64,000 bases of DNA. It comes from Sipunculus nudus. Taxonomy: Eukaryota; Annelida; Sipuncula; Golfingiida; Sipunculidae. Position 1 is the first letter of the stretch. Every line of letters starts with the position of its first letter. A program made the translations under genes and the position numbers. Of the stretch, positions 1 to 11,049 are shown in pieces. The stretch spans positions 40,193,079 through 40,257,078 of the forward strand of contig CM049309.1 of NCBI GenBank assembly GCA_026874595.1. Reading direction: 5' to 3'. The notes below the pieces were generated by a model. It was not told the origin of the DNA, searched no databases, and worked only from the letters and a program-made list of their open reading frames with translations.

Positions 1-85
1 AACTAAACTCCGTTAAATTCAATATAATACTGTGAACCCTTCTGTTGAAATTTGGTATGTTATAAGAAACATTTATACATGTGTT
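1..85 (+). repeat. Near-identical copy of the last 81 bases of the window
   Basis: Bases 1-83 match 63920-64000 with about one indel and one substitution. Both lie in the intron between the lectin-CUB exon and the first stalk exon of a plus-strand receptor. The other paralogues in this window differ far more, so this is either a recent duplication of about 64 kb or an uncollapsed haplotype in the assembly. Confidence 0.9.
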
Positions 86-109
86 GATAAATTGTTACTC
101 TTTCGAAAG

Positions 110-187
110 AAATGCCAACTGAGGAATCCAAAACAACAACCGGGATCAACCACCACGAAGACACAAGTACAACTTCAACAATCTCAG
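110..187 (+). CDS. Thr/Ser-rich stalk exon of a receptor starting upstream of the window
   Basis: A 78-nt exon between an AG at 108-109 and a GT at 188-189. Its reading frame gives a linker rich in Thr and Ser (contains TEESKTTT and TSTTSTIS), as expected of an O-glycosylated stalk between the CUB domain and the membrane. It is phase 1 at both ends: the final G joins the GA that opens the transmembrane exon at 4019 to make a glycine codon. The same exon type is amplified on the minus strand at 11-12.3 and 21.7-24.4 kb. The lectin-CUB exon of this copy must lie before base 1. Confidence 0.7.
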
Positions 188-439
188 GTTAAACTTTTTC
201 TCTGCACATAAATACCCGCACAAAGATCAATTATTGATGTTATTTTTCATAAAAAATCATGTTTACAAGTGATGATATACAGGTCGCCCTACAAAGTAAA
301 TAAATAAAAAAGATGAGCACACAATTGCCACACGAGCAGCAACATTTAGGGAGAAATAAACATTCTACCTACCTAGGACTGTAACCACTTATAATATTTC
401 AATACTATTTTTAATCATTTGTCCTCTCTCAAACGGCAC

Positions 440-740
440 TGGGTTTCTTGCTAAAAGAAATGGAGATGGTTTTCACTCGAGTATGATCCACACGAGCATA
501 CACCTTTCCCACAATCGTTAACAGAGAGAGATGGCATGGTAGTTGTTGTCATCGCTCCGATTTTTTTTTTTTTGTACGATCTTAGTGACAGACATGACCT
601 CTGGTATATCGCCCTCTTTCAAACAAAGAGAAAAAAGCTCATGGAGTGACCCCAACTTTACTGGTTTCTCACGTTTATGACTTCTAGGGAACTGGAGTCC
701 TACCTGGAGCCTAGCCACTTTTCAGAGCGTCATTGCTTCG
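440..740 (-). mobile_element. Decayed non-LTR retrotransposon reverse-transcriptase fragment
   Basis: The minus-strand frame at 518-718 carries the start of a LINE reverse transcriptase: EGDIPEV, then TKIV, then RSDDNNYHAISL, which matches the common DRSDxNNYRxISL block. After a frameshift the next block, IVGKVYARV, is readable just below 518, followed by a degenerate counterpart of the QCGFR block. Stops and shifts are frequent, so it is dead. I cannot assign the clade. Confidence 0.7.
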
Positions 741-859
741 TTCAGTTTTTTAGCACTGTTGTTAGCGCCCGGCTCCTGTAAGGCTGAAAAGTCTTTGATA
801 CCATCCAGGGCTTCCTCAGAGACTGGGATCACTCAGGACTAGATTTCCAAGTTCGACCC

Positions 860-1490
860 ATCTCCCAACATCTCTCTCTCTCCTGGTTTGTGATTACCTC
901 CCGCGTGTCAAATATCAATGCCATTCTCGTGGCATCTCCTCGAACATACGCTTCAACATCTAATTCAGGGTGCCGTTAAATCTTTGTAACATCCTGTTGC
1001 ACACGGATGATATGGTGTGGTAGTAAGTTGTTTCACCGAAAGCAAACAAATAATTTCTCGCATCACGGCATTTGTGAACTGACTCCCCATATTTGAGAAC
1101 TGTCGACGGTACTCCTACACGTGCATAGATATCGATTAACCCATTGGCTACGGTCGTGGTGTCATATTCTTTAAGGCCACTGCCTCTGGATATCGCGTAG
1201 CGTTGTCCATGTTGGTCAGTATATATCGATGAGTCTTTTTGTACGCGGGATTGATCTGTCCGACCGGATCCATGGTGATCCTATGCCAAGGTTCGTCAAT
1301 AAGAGGCACAACAAGAGGCCGTGCCTTTCGGACATATGGTACACGACTTCCAGAACGCTGCTATAACGTCGTACGTCTCCTGGCCCATCTTTATCACATC
1401 TGCCCGTAAGGACTGGGGATCACGATCCATCATTCCATCCGGATCGCCGCGTTTATCTCGATCAATTCTGACTAAAGATCGTTTTTAACA
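860..1490 (-). mobile_element. Decayed Ty3/gypsy-like integrase fragment
   Basis: Minus-strand reading at about 1165-1310 gives the integrase core start (PLIDEPWHRITMDPVG, then TNMDNATRYPEAVALKN), the first catalytic Asp region of gypsy-type integrases. Upstream, at about 1320-1360, is a WKSCTIC piece that fits the end of the H2C2 zinc finger. Downstream, at about 1000-1140, IYARVGVPS and LLSVKQLTTTPYHP are readable, followed by a broken counterpart of the NGxxExFNGTLK region near 980. Several frameshifts interrupt it. No LTR was recognised. Confidence 0.75.
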
Positions 1491-3660
1491 TGGAAAATGC
1501 TATAACTTCCGCTAGCAGATTAAGCAAGCCTCCTCTACCGAGCTAGCGATTGATCTTCTTCCTTGCCAGTAGCACATCACGCCTAGAAAGGCTACATGTA
1601 AACTTCGCGTGAGCGACTCTGGCTTACGTTAAGTGGCACATATTTCTAATGTGGACGTCACTGGCGGTGGTGACTTAACGTTGTTACGCACTATAACTGA
1701 ATTCCGATCAGACTTCCAAGTCGGATCGTTCGGCTCAAGCACTCCTGATACGTTTCATAAGTCGTTAACGGCATCTCCGACTGCCATCGCTTCAATAGTT
1801 TCCATAAAATAGGGCTGTAAAAAACGCTTAACAGATCCACCTCACAATCGACATTCGACGTGTGTCCGGTCAACTAGTTAACGAACTCCTGCTAAAGAGA
1901 CACCTTAATTGCGTCATACTTTGGCTGCCTAGCCTTCATAATTGGGTAATGAACTACTTCCTCTTCCAGAGGAGTGAATTTGAAAGACTAACCCTGCTTA
2001 TTTGAATCCGGATTAACGGGACTGACGGTAAAACAGCTCAATTCATCACTTCTGGAATAGACCTTGGCGCAGACCTGGTACTCATCTGTTTAAATTCACG
2101 CGCTTTATGTTTATTCCTGAATGTACACTACACAAGAAAGTTCCACTAGGTAATACGGCTGCTGATCACATGACCGTCGCGCAACTGACATTGGAATGAA
2201 AGCTACTAATCGAGGCCGCTTATCGCTGTGTATACACGGCAATCATTAGCGCTACACGCCCATAAACAAATCTCTTTTGACACAATTCTCCACTGAAGTG
2301 CGCGCTCGCCATACAAAGGAAAATCTTGAATCACGGGCTGATAGGCTCAGAGCCCTCTCTGTAAGAACATTTAGGAACTGTTTCTCACAGCAGAATAACC
2401 CTTGATATATCCTTGATATGCCATTGTACATGACGGCATTCGGTACAACACATGATTAGAGTATAATTGTCCTGGTATGTTGCTAGACTTCGGCACAGTA
2501 GCAACACATCCTTCTGTAAATAGGACTCCGCTCTCAATTCCGTTAGAAAAATCTACGTGGTAGTCCGCAGAAACTGACGTTCAACACACTGCAACATCAT
2601 ATCGTCTCTAAACTAATCAGAAATACCGGACCCTTCTCTGGACCGATGACAAACGGTCAGACCACACCCTCTAGCGCGCTGACCTAGGAGATTGTGCAGC
2701 TTTCTCTAGCGTCCACAGCTTATATACGTCTGCCTACGTCACGCATCCTGAACGCCGTTTTGCCTATCGCCTCACACATGTTGTTGGCCTGTCATAAATT
2801 GTATGAATACTAAATTTGACAAGCCTCCATAGAGCAAATACTAGGAAAGAAATCAAGTATGCTGGTGCGTTGTATTTGGTCTACAGTAAACAATATTGCT
2901 ACAGGAACCGTCCAGACTAAAACCGAAATGAACCAATTTCCATTGATTCATAACTGTACTGAAACCAACATCAAATGAGACACCTAGGTTCTCTAAACTT
3001 AGTTCTCACGCTGACATCGATATATGACACTCTATATTAACGTTTAAAACTAATCAACTGATTATACTCCTTACTTGCATGTGCGAAAAAAAACAAAGTC
3101 AGTTCACTGGTGACTTCTTTGGGACGCTAGTGTCTTGATTGACGCCCTCATTCAATACGACCAGGTCAAAAGCGCACAGCATAAAAGGTAACAAATGTAG
3201 GCATTACCTGATGGCATAGCGGCCCTTTAATTGTATTCTTGGGATTGTTGTGGAATGCAACCAGTGCAAACAGGTTGCTTTAGCTGCTGATACGATTGTA
3301 GCAATATATTAGCTTTCGCAGCATCGATCACTAGCTACATCTCGGCGAAGTTCACTTCAAATTCTACCTTATGACGTAACTGTGGCGTTTTAGACAAAAC
3401 TGGTGAGGATCCTTTGCTCCCTTAGTGCTCATGGCCGGGTTCCTTAGGAAAAGTAGGTTGAGTAACTTCGCGAACCATGTTCTTCTCAGGGTACGCTTTA
3501 TTGATGGTGATGCTGTCTTTAGGCCAGCCGTTCTGTCTTCTGTTTGTTACAGTAAAGATTCTTTGGCTTGAATAACCATTGACAGGGTCCTGATAGGGTG
3601 TGGAACTGGCCATGCTGTACATCGAATTTTGCCTGACGATGACCAGGTCCAGGGGGTTCA
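1491..3660. other. Unresolved, probably retroelement-derived sequence
   Basis: No gene is supported. The segment is upstream, in element orientation, of the gypsy integrase relic and has similar composition, so it may hold the rest of a decayed polyprotein, but I could not read protease, reverse transcriptase or RNase H motifs by eye. A 79-codon minus-strand frame at 3422-3661 is open but unlike anything I recognise. Confidence 0.3.
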
Positions 3661-3671
3661 AATGTGTTGTA

Positions 3672-3689
3672 AATATATATATATATATA
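3672..3689. repeat. (TA)n microsatellite
   Basis: Short TA run in the intron before the transmembrane exon. Confidence 0.9.
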
Positions 3690-3834
3690 CTTCATGCGTG
3701 AATAAGGCAACATTTTTAGGGAAACCTCATGGTGTTGTTGTTACATCTTCTTATAGTCCAATTAAGGCATGGACTTTCATTATTTTTACTATGATGATGT
3801 GATTAGTCTTTTGCTTTTGAATAGCATGTCTTGC

Positions 3835-3835
<1 letters not shown>

Positions 3836-3918
<83 letters not shown>
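3836..3918. repeat. (TA)n microsatellite
   Basis: About 80 bases of TA with one interruption near 3873. It ends about 100 bases before the transmembrane exon at 4019. Tyr-Ile repeat frames across it are artefacts. Confidence 0.95.
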
Positions 3919-3921
<3 letters not shown>

Positions 3922-4018
3922 CACCTGTATGCCAGACGTTAGGTAAAACTGATACATAAATGAATGATAATAATGAATGGATTAAAGAAAAATACATTAT
4001 TAATAATATATTATTTAG

Positions 4019-4097
4019 GATTTGTGACTTGGTTAGTTCTTCCGGTGTGTGTGGTTTTGACGGTAGGTGGTGTGTTGTCCTGCTACATCTACCACAG
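4019..4097 (+). CDS. Transmembrane exon of the plus-strand receptor
   Basis: A 79-nt exon with acceptor AG at 4017-4018 and donor GT at 4098-4099. It encodes a hydrophobic segment (FVTWLVLPVCVVLTVGGVLS) followed by CYIYHR. The leading GA completes the phase-1 codon from the stalk exon, and the trailing AG joins the first G of the next exon to make Arg. The exon at 38554-38635 has the same layout and phases and ends FLYHR. This is the membrane anchor of a type I receptor. Confidence 0.8.
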
Positions 4098-4363
4098 GTT
4101 AGTGTACATAAATAAGCGTGAAAGTATAACAAATGGCACTGTATAGCGGCTCTCCAATTTTTGTAATTAAAAGCCATCGAAAACATTAGGCCAGAAATAT
4201 AAGGCTGTACTTAAAATCATGATAATTTTTAAAACTCGGTAATAAATTATGTGAATTTTATTATAATTTACAAGTTGTCATACTATCACAGTGTTCAGTC
4301 TTAGTGCTGTTTTTTTTTCCTGGAACATAAATGGGACACGACGTTGACATTTTATCACTTCAG

Positions 4364-5020
4364 GCGGTGGAAGCCTCGTAGGAAAAAGGACTCTGCCGAC
4401 GGAGTAAACTACCAGCCGCAAGGTATAGCATTTAGAACCCTGAACAGTAACCTAAAAGATGAGCAAACTGAAGTAATGTACGACACAGTTCACGACGGTG
4501 ACGCCGGAAACATAGATGAAACCCCGCATAACGCATTCGTAGAAGGGAGGATGCCGGGATATCAAACGGAAACGACGCAACAAGTACTCCTTATTAGCAA
4601 ATCGAAATCTGCAAGCAGAAATCAGATTGAGCTAGATGTGGGACGTATGCAAAAACGTGTGCTGACAAACCCAATTGGGGCCCTGTTTATGCACAAATTT
4701 ATAAAACGTGTTCTGATAAAGCCGATGTGGGAGCTTTCAATTCTCAAGATAATAACACCTGTGCTGATAAACCCGATTTGGGCCCTGTTTATGCACACGT
4801 TAATACAACATGTGCTGATGAACCCGACGAGGAACCTGTTTATACAAAAGTCAAGCATACACGCGATGGTAAACCCGATATGGGACCTGTTTATGCTCAA
4901 ATTGATAGATCCGAGGAAAAAGCAGCCTCTTCCGACAGACCTGAGAATGACAGTTTGTATGCCACCTCCGGCGAAGTGTGGAGTAGCACGGATACATATT
5001 TATGGCCACGGGATTTTTAA
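4364..5020 (+). pseudogene. Cytoplasmic tail exon with YxxV/I repeats, frameshifted
   Basis: The acceptor AG at 4362-4363 joins in frame to give RRWKPRRK, then a tail like that of the intact gene at 37623-38295, including VNYQP and VMYDTV (a strict ITIM match). Near 4635-4650 the frame is lost: from 4652 to the TAA TAG at 5018-5023 the homologous product is in another frame and holds five 17-codon repeats with GPVYAQI, GPVYAHV and EPVYTKV, then VWSSTD before the stop. Comparison with the repeat unit suggests net loss of bases around 4644. This is either a pseudogene or a sequencing or assembly indel. The 251-codon ORF running on past the shift is not the ancestral frame. Confidence 0.75.
4652..4906 (+). 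repeat. Five tandem 51-nt units encoding tyrosine motifs
   Basis: Units start at 4652, 4703, 4754, 4805 and 4856. Each encodes about 17 residues of the pattern TCADKPDxGPVYAQ(I/V). The second unit has Phe-Asn in place of the Val-Tyr motif, so four keep tyrosine. A truncated sixth unit precedes 4652 and coincides with the frame break. The intact paralogue has similar but fewer and more diverged units. Confidence 0.85.
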
Positions 5021-5939
5021 TAGTCATGTGATCTGTACCGTACATAGCCAGCACGTGTGTTATAATACACTGAAATTCTGCTATCATTCTGAGTTTTAAC
5101 TGGTGTGGGCTACTCAAAGTTAATGTGACAATTATAAGACAAACAAATGCGATCGCATTTTAGTTCATAGAAGGTGAATAGAGAAGTCAAAATATAATTT
5201 TTTTAACAATTTCAAGAATTAAAGAAAAATATTGCATATGTGACTCTCCAGAAATTAACAACTTGATTCTTGGGGGAAACGAAAGAGGTATATATGTGGT
5301 CTTTGAGTGCTTTCTAATTATAAATCACTTGGTTTGACTGGTAAACTGAATAAAGATAAAATGTTCTCTTAATCCTGGTAACACTGCGTTGTATCTCATG
5401 ATCTCATGTGATTATATATAAGATCTGCCAAGGATCCGGCGTTTAGAGCTTGAAACAAGGGTAATATAATTCAGTGATGTGCTTTCCTATAAATCAGCCG
5501 AGGACAATGTATTTTACTAAATAAAATCGTGATGATCTCAGTGGAGGGGTGTTCTTTTGTCACACAGACAGTAATTTTATTGTATTATATATTAATAAGA
5601 ATATTACAGTAATTTTATTGTATTATATATTAATAACAATAAATATAATAACATGTATATAATAACAAATATTATCACCATAATGTGCTGCATTACTTCT
5701 CTGTTTTTCACAGTGATATAGGGGCCGGTTCCTCATTCACGCCGCAAATCTGACTTGACGGACAGCTACAAAAATCTTCAGACACGTATCCTCACAGGCA
5801 AAAAGAAGACATTATATGTGTTATAAAGGTGCTCTATTAACCATGACCAGGTTTTGTATGCAATTTGTATAATAGCAAACAAAATTACAGGATTAAGGCA
5901 TAATGAAAGCTAAAGAAAGTCACTTGTATGCCCTGTAAT

Positions 5940-5942
<3 letters not shown>
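5021..5942 (+). other. 3' flank of the plus-strand receptor
   Basis: The bases after the stop (TAATAGTCATGTGATCT) match those after the stop of the gene at 37623 (TAATAGTCACGTGACCT), so this is a conserved 3' UTR start. An AATAAA lies at 5349-5354 as a candidate poly(A) signal. A 31-base direct repeat occurs at 5568-5598 and 5606-5636. No gene is seen. Confidence 0.6.
5349..5354 (+). promoter_or_regulatory. Candidate polyadenylation signal AATAAA
   Basis: It is the canonical hexamer about 330 bases after the stop codon of the plus-strand tail exon, on the same strand. The sequence is AT-rich, so a chance occurrence is possible. Confidence 0.4.
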
Positions 5943-6000
<58 letters not shown>

Positions 6001-6160
6001 CACTGAAGAAAAACAACACTGTAAATTCACAACAGTCTGTTTCACGGGATGCGACCCGATCATCAGGTGAATGGACATTGTTTTGTTTTTCTTCTGTGTT
6101 ATACCACTCTGGACTAGTCTGTAGCCATAGATCACTTTACAACGGAGGGTAACTTTTCCT

Positions 6161-6218
<58 letters not shown>
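5943..6218. repeat. Two (TA)n tracts flanking about 160 bases
   Basis: TA runs at 5943-5998 and 6162-6218 enclose a non-repetitive segment with no recognised coding content. Tyr-Ile ORFs on both strands are artefacts of the repeat. Confidence 0.95.
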
Positions 6219-6222
<4 letters not shown>

Positions 6223-7256
6223 ATTTAAGAGTAGCATATATACATAATTTTCAATGAGTTTGGCTGATTTCTTTGTGACCGGCATGCAAATAAAAAAGGA
6301 GACGCATGAGATGGGTTGTTGGTGTTATCCTCAGCATAATCATAGAAATGCATGGCCAATGCTCTGCCTCGATCTATATTTATTTACATAACATACCTTA
6401 CAACTCGTCTTAATAAGTACAACCAGGCATTTATTTAGGTTCTGCTCCATTTACTTGTTTGAAATATGCCGTATAAATATCTGTAGGACACGTTATTTTC
6501 ACGAAACTCAAATTTCCGGAATAGGGAAGATCCGACCTTTAGCGTGCATGACTTTTTTGCGGATTCTTGTGGTAACATTTTTCACACACACACACAAATA
6601 AATTATTCAAAATAGAAGATAAGCGTTAATAAACGCCAAGCTTGGTTATGGATGATTGCGAAAGTCCACAATCAAGCTAGCGGTGTGTAAGTGTGTGTAA
6701 GTGTGTTTTGACAAGATCCAGGGAGGTTCCTGTAACGAATCCTTTGAAAGCTTAAATAATACCATTGTGACTAATAGTCTCCGAGCTGTGTGAAAGAACA
6801 TTATTTTGCACCCTGTTAGTCAAGTAACAAATCGTAGCAGTTAGACCTGCATTCGAATTAAATGAAGGGAGATTCCGGTGTAATGTAATAACTAAAAATA
6901 AGGTCATTGTGACTCGTATATTCTGTTGAAGTAGATCTATATCATTTATAATAGCAATATTTGTTTTCAGGCGGCATGCATAATCTTTTATTATTTGTAA
7001 CATTATCTTATCGGTTCGACTTGCTTTCGACAATGGGGCTTCTTGTTCATGGAGGTTTTATTTTCCCGCTCGCGAATATCTCGCTTCCACTAGGAGCTGC
7101 CATACAAAAATAAAATCTGTTTAGTGTGAGACTTATTTAATAAGGCTTGCCTGAATGCGGTTAAATATATAAAATTATGTATCCTTGAAAGATTTCTGAT
7201 TCTTAAAGTTATATCAACATCAAAACGGAAGTAACACATTAGAACGGTTCTAAGTC
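6219..7256. other. AT-rich intergenic sequence
   Basis: I see no gene, RNA or mobile element. Only short low-complexity stretches occur, such as (CA)n near 6585-6597 and GTGTGT near 6685-6705. Confidence 0.4.
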
Positions 7257-8400
7257 AGTGAGGTATTGTTCGCAGCCAATCAGGTTGAAAACGAAATGGT
7301 TATTATATGTACAACCAACGTTTTGTTTTATTTATTAAATATCCCAAGTACGATAAAACAATAAGGTTATGCAATGTAGACAGCGTTATATATTAGTTTA
7401 TTCTATTTGTCGTATTATATCGTTTAAAAAAAAAAATAAGATAGATTTCATAAAGTTTTGGTCGCCTTTCTTTTTTGTTCTATTCAGGTTATACAATGTC
7501 ATTTGTCCGAGTCGAACCAGTACCGACCAAAAGGACCAATAGCCTGGTTTAAGATTTTACTTTCGATGAAAAATATAAAATAGACAATGCGTCCAATTCA
7601 GCAAAGTAACGTGGACAAGAAAATAAAATGTTTATTTATAGAACAGTTCTAGTCTCAGAATTAATCCAAACACACTTTTAACAGTATTTCCTGAAATATC
7701 TGATTTCTGAAGGTTTTTACACGACCGTAGTTGCCCTATATACGTTACGTATAGTTATTTGAGATGCTCTGATAAATATCAAATATATACGTGTACCTTT
7801 GGGTGTTCTGAATGCGCTGTCGTTTACTTTTATTTATGAACTGCAGAACAGGGAATGTCCACAGGCCCGACATTTGACTTGTCAGGACAGATGTTATTAC
7901 TTTGAGGACAAATGTTTTCACTTTGACGTCTGTTACAGCCTGCTATATTTCATCTTAACGTATAGACTCTTTATGCCAGTATTGGACATCTGTGTTCGTC
8001 TTTAATCTAGTCCCGCTCTAAAGTCACGTCTCATACCGGCTATCTTTGGTATTCTGATAATGGACTCGGTCATACATTTCATATACTTCATCATATCTAG
8101 GATGTCTGACGGAGAAAACAAGCGAGAGATGTTACTTCGTCCCTTTTTATCATACGAGATACAGGCCTCTTGAAATTATGAAACACATGCATACAAATCG
8201 ATTAGAGCATAGTATCAAAATTATGTCTTCAGGGTCATTAAAAATAACAACTGTACGACTGATGGAAATCTCAGCATTGCCGTTAGAGCTTGTGTCAGGC
8301 ACTAAAGGTCTCGGACTGCAGCAAAACAAGGCACCTGTCCATATGATTATTATAAGTGTTGCTCTAACACTCAGAATAACGCCAGTCTAATCACTAGTTT
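7257..8400 (-). pseudogene. Decayed second-type TM/tail module, copy 1
   Basis: This block is homologous to 53880-55620. The flank at 7257-7420 matches 53880-54060. On the minus strand a transmembrane-type segment starts near 8392 (VIRLALF, then a stop). Downstream, at about 8000-8190, lies GLYLV followed by stops and then RHPRYDEVYEMYDRV. The copy at 55.2 kb reads RHPRDDQEYEVYDTI at the same place. Tyrosine-rich EVYxxV motifs resemble the main family's tails, but the rest differs. This copy has several stops and is dead. Confidence 0.45.
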
Positions 8401-8859
8401 ATTATTATAGATGATAAGTGTAAGCCTGGTTTTAATAACCAATACCAAACAAATCTTTAAATAAATGAGCACAAGCATACATCAACCAAATATAAGTTCG
8501 TTTCTTCTTTGGACGTTATCCTACCAAATCCTATGTAAAGAAGACATACATCACATCCACCAAGCGAGCAGCCTTGTTAAGTCAGCTTGATATTACCTTG
8601 TATCCAGTTAAATATTTATATATCCATCTCCTCTGAATTTCTCCTTAACTTCGGGCCTAATAGTAAATAGATAATAATTAAAAATTCACTAAGATCTTAT
8701 CTTTATCGTTGCTGAAGGAGCACCTTGGACAGTTATCCCTGACTTAACCACGACTCTCAAGCACCATCTTTTTCTTCTTTAGCTTGGGTTATAATAATTA
8801 CACGTTATTATGTGCATCAGGAACACCATGTAAATTATACTCTCTAAGAAAAAAAAAGG

Positions 8860-9080
8860 GTTACATGTAAAATCCTTAAGGGTTCTTTAGGGTCGAGCCA
8901 GTGGGGCCCCTATTGTAGTTTTAAGTAGAACCTTCTAGTCAGGATTTTTTCAGGAACCCTCTTCCGTGGTTCTTTGTGCAACCTTAAGGGTTCTGTAATT
9001 AACCCTGAATATGGGTTCTAAGATCAGTACAGAAAGGTTCTTCCTTGAACCATATTTTTGTGAAATTCTTCTTACAGGGT
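8860..9080. repeat. Interspersed repeat with GGTTCTT/AACCCT motifs
   Basis: The words GGGTTCTT, GGTTCTT and GGAACC recur in both orientations about nine times in 220 bases, bounded on the right by (TA)n at 9080-9120. This looks like a small interspersed element or a decayed tandem repeat. No TIR or target duplication was identified with certainty. Confidence 0.4.
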
Positions 9081-9830
9081 TATATATATATATATATGTA
9101 TATGTATATATATATATATGTAATTAATAATGTATATATACAATGATATATTATTTCATTTGCATTCGTATTAATTTACGAGGGTGTGGTTTATGATTTA
9201 TCAGTTTTTGGTCTTTGTTAACGGTTAATATTTTCACATTTTTTATGAACAATACTTCTAAGAATGGTTATGTTTGGATAAAGAAGCTGTACATAGGGGA
9301 AAGGCAGAAGATTTTCGATCCTAAAAATATGATAAAACCTTCAAGGTGTAATGAGAACAATTTTATTTTAGGGAAACACACTTTTTTTATTTTGTTGTAA
9401 AAAATCCACTTGTGAAAACTGCATATGTATGCACTTAAATTAAATATCTTTATCACTGCGATACAGAGTTAGTGAACACTTCACATAGATCCAAGCCGTT
9501 TTCTTAACAATAATACTTTAAAATTCATTCCTTTGGAATCGTCGTTAAGTCCAGTCTGTGATCCAATTTGCCCCTGACTGTACTGTTGGTTTTGGGTTTG
9601 AAAGCTGGTGTGCATTAAGAACACATTTGTTGAGCATTTTTTTGCATGTTCTTAGCGTGCTTATCTCTTGTAAATTCAGATCCTCATGTGTAATTAATCG
9701 ATATAATAAAAATAATGCCTGTCTGTTTCACAAAACAAAACATATCAGGCTGTAGCAAACATATTACCTACGAACAGCATTGGAAGCAACAATGCCATGT
9801 TTGTATCGTCGGTCAACGAATATTCCTTAG
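9080..9830. other. (TA)n tract and AT-rich sequence without a gene
   Basis: TA-rich from 9080 to 9120, then AT-rich sequence with short overlapping ORFs on both strands that resemble no protein. Confidence 0.4.
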
Positions 9831-10225
9831 CAAATGATTTAATCTTGCACAAGTCCCTGTCAATATTGCAAAACGAACGAAGAATCAATGTTACACAAGT
9901 TCATTTTTTGTAAAGATATACAAACATTCTGGCTAATTTTTTTAGGCCTGGTGGTCAAATATATTTAGACAACTTTACATTTGAAAAACAAAGATAATAT
10001 ATTCGGTGTATATAGGAATCAAGATAAAAGGCATCTTAATGTTTGTTTGTTAATCGCAGGATTCTATATCCATAATGCTCGATATAGAAATGAACCTATT
10101 TCTCTTTAAGCCTTTCAGAAATTATTGAACAGCTACCTCAATATAGAAAGGAAAATCTGTATTAACAGAGATAATAAAACAGTATTCAAACTTTGGATAG
10201 AATATGCTCTGCTATCTCATTGTAA
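9830..10225 (+). mobile_element. Decayed LINE ORF2 C-terminus (zf-RVT type)
   Basis: Plus-strand reading from about 9850 gives CQYCKTNEESMLHKFIFC followed by IQTFW, the Cys/His pattern (CxxC, EExxxH, C) of the zinc-knuckle-like domain near the end of L1/Tx1-type ORF2. Further on, LLIAGFYIHNARYRNEP and NSYLNIERKICINRDNKTVF fit the helical C-terminus of the same proteins. In-frame stops show it is dead. A related relic lies on the minus strand at 57.3-58.0 kb. Confidence 0.65.
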
Positions 10226-11040
10226 TGAAATCTTCCAGAAATAGTGTGCCAGGCCATCTGTTAGGAAGGTTGATTTTCAAAAAATTCGCATTTGTGTACT
10301 TGCCGTTTTTTTTCCCAACCATACTGTACTCTATTATGTGCATTAAAAACCTGGTAATTGCATCAAGAATGAGAACGAATATACAAAGAAATTTGAAAGT
10401 TAAAATGAAAATGTTCTTTGCGTTATACTTGCTGAGATGCTTTTCCAAAGGAAAAAGGAGAAAAAAGGATAGTTTCCTCATTTGCCCAGCATTATGGTGG
10501 ATATATAACATAAATGTATATTTGCCATAAATTTCCGGTTGTTTCTAAAACCTTACGGTAATTCTTAAAAATACAGATAACGGACATCTGATTCAAATTT
10601 TTAATGAAAAATAGTATTGAATATGAACTATTAGATGTAGGGAACAGTTCAAAGGATTAAGAAATTAGGTTTATCCTAAAGGTTGCTGCTCTAAAAGTGG
10701 ACAAGCTGATAGAGCCGTTCAGTCTAAATCATCGTTCTAAAAGTTCAAATGTAACAAATCCTGGGAGGCGCTCTACCAGTGTTTTTTTTTACAATGACCC
10801 TGCTCCTACAAACCGTGGTTTTTACACGGTTTCGTACACTCTTGTCTTGTCCACGGCCTATTGATGCAGCCTCTGAACTGGGAGCGGCCACCTCTGCACA
10901 ACAATAAGTACAACGATTATGTTCTTCATCCAGACATACATATTTTTTTTAATTTCCTCTGCTCAACCAAACTATGTAAAATAGCTCATATCATTTTTTT
11001 TAAATGATTCTTAATGAAATGAATATATGTACAGAGAGAA
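10226..11040. other. No recognised gene
   Basis: Overlapping open frames of about 100 codons occur on both strands at 10204-10530, but neither resembles a known protein, and the plus frame follows directly on the LINE relic. I see nothing else. Confidence 0.35.
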
Positions 11041-11049
11041 ATGTTAAAC

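Larger units (their letters stand above)
188..4018 (+). other. Large intron filled with retroelement debris
   Basis: The intron runs from the stalk exon donor to the acceptor at 4017-4018. Bases 188-420 are AT-rich and I recognise nothing there. From about 420 to 3650 the base composition is visibly more balanced than in the flanks, and recognisable pieces are retrotransposon-like on the minus strand. The last 350 bases are dominated by (TA)n. Confidence 0.55.

Noticed and set aside
3803-4186. Long minus-strand ORF with Tyr-Ile runs (also at 5920-6285, 21428-21667 and 39603-39836)
   Set aside because: The coding potential is a by-product of (TA)n microsatellites. Only the stalk exon within 39668-39760 is real.
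4622-4900. 92-codon minus-strand ORF with repeats
   Set aside because: Antisense shadow of the 51-nt tail minisatellite.
4344-5099. Single 251-codon plus-strand ORF as the complete protein
   Set aside because: Its second half is out of frame relative to the paralogous tail; the true product of 4652-5020 lies in the other frame, and the first residues come from an intron.
10204-10530. 108-codon plus-strand ORF
   Set aside because: No recognisable motifs, overlapped by an equally long antisense ORF, and directly downstream of a LINE relic.
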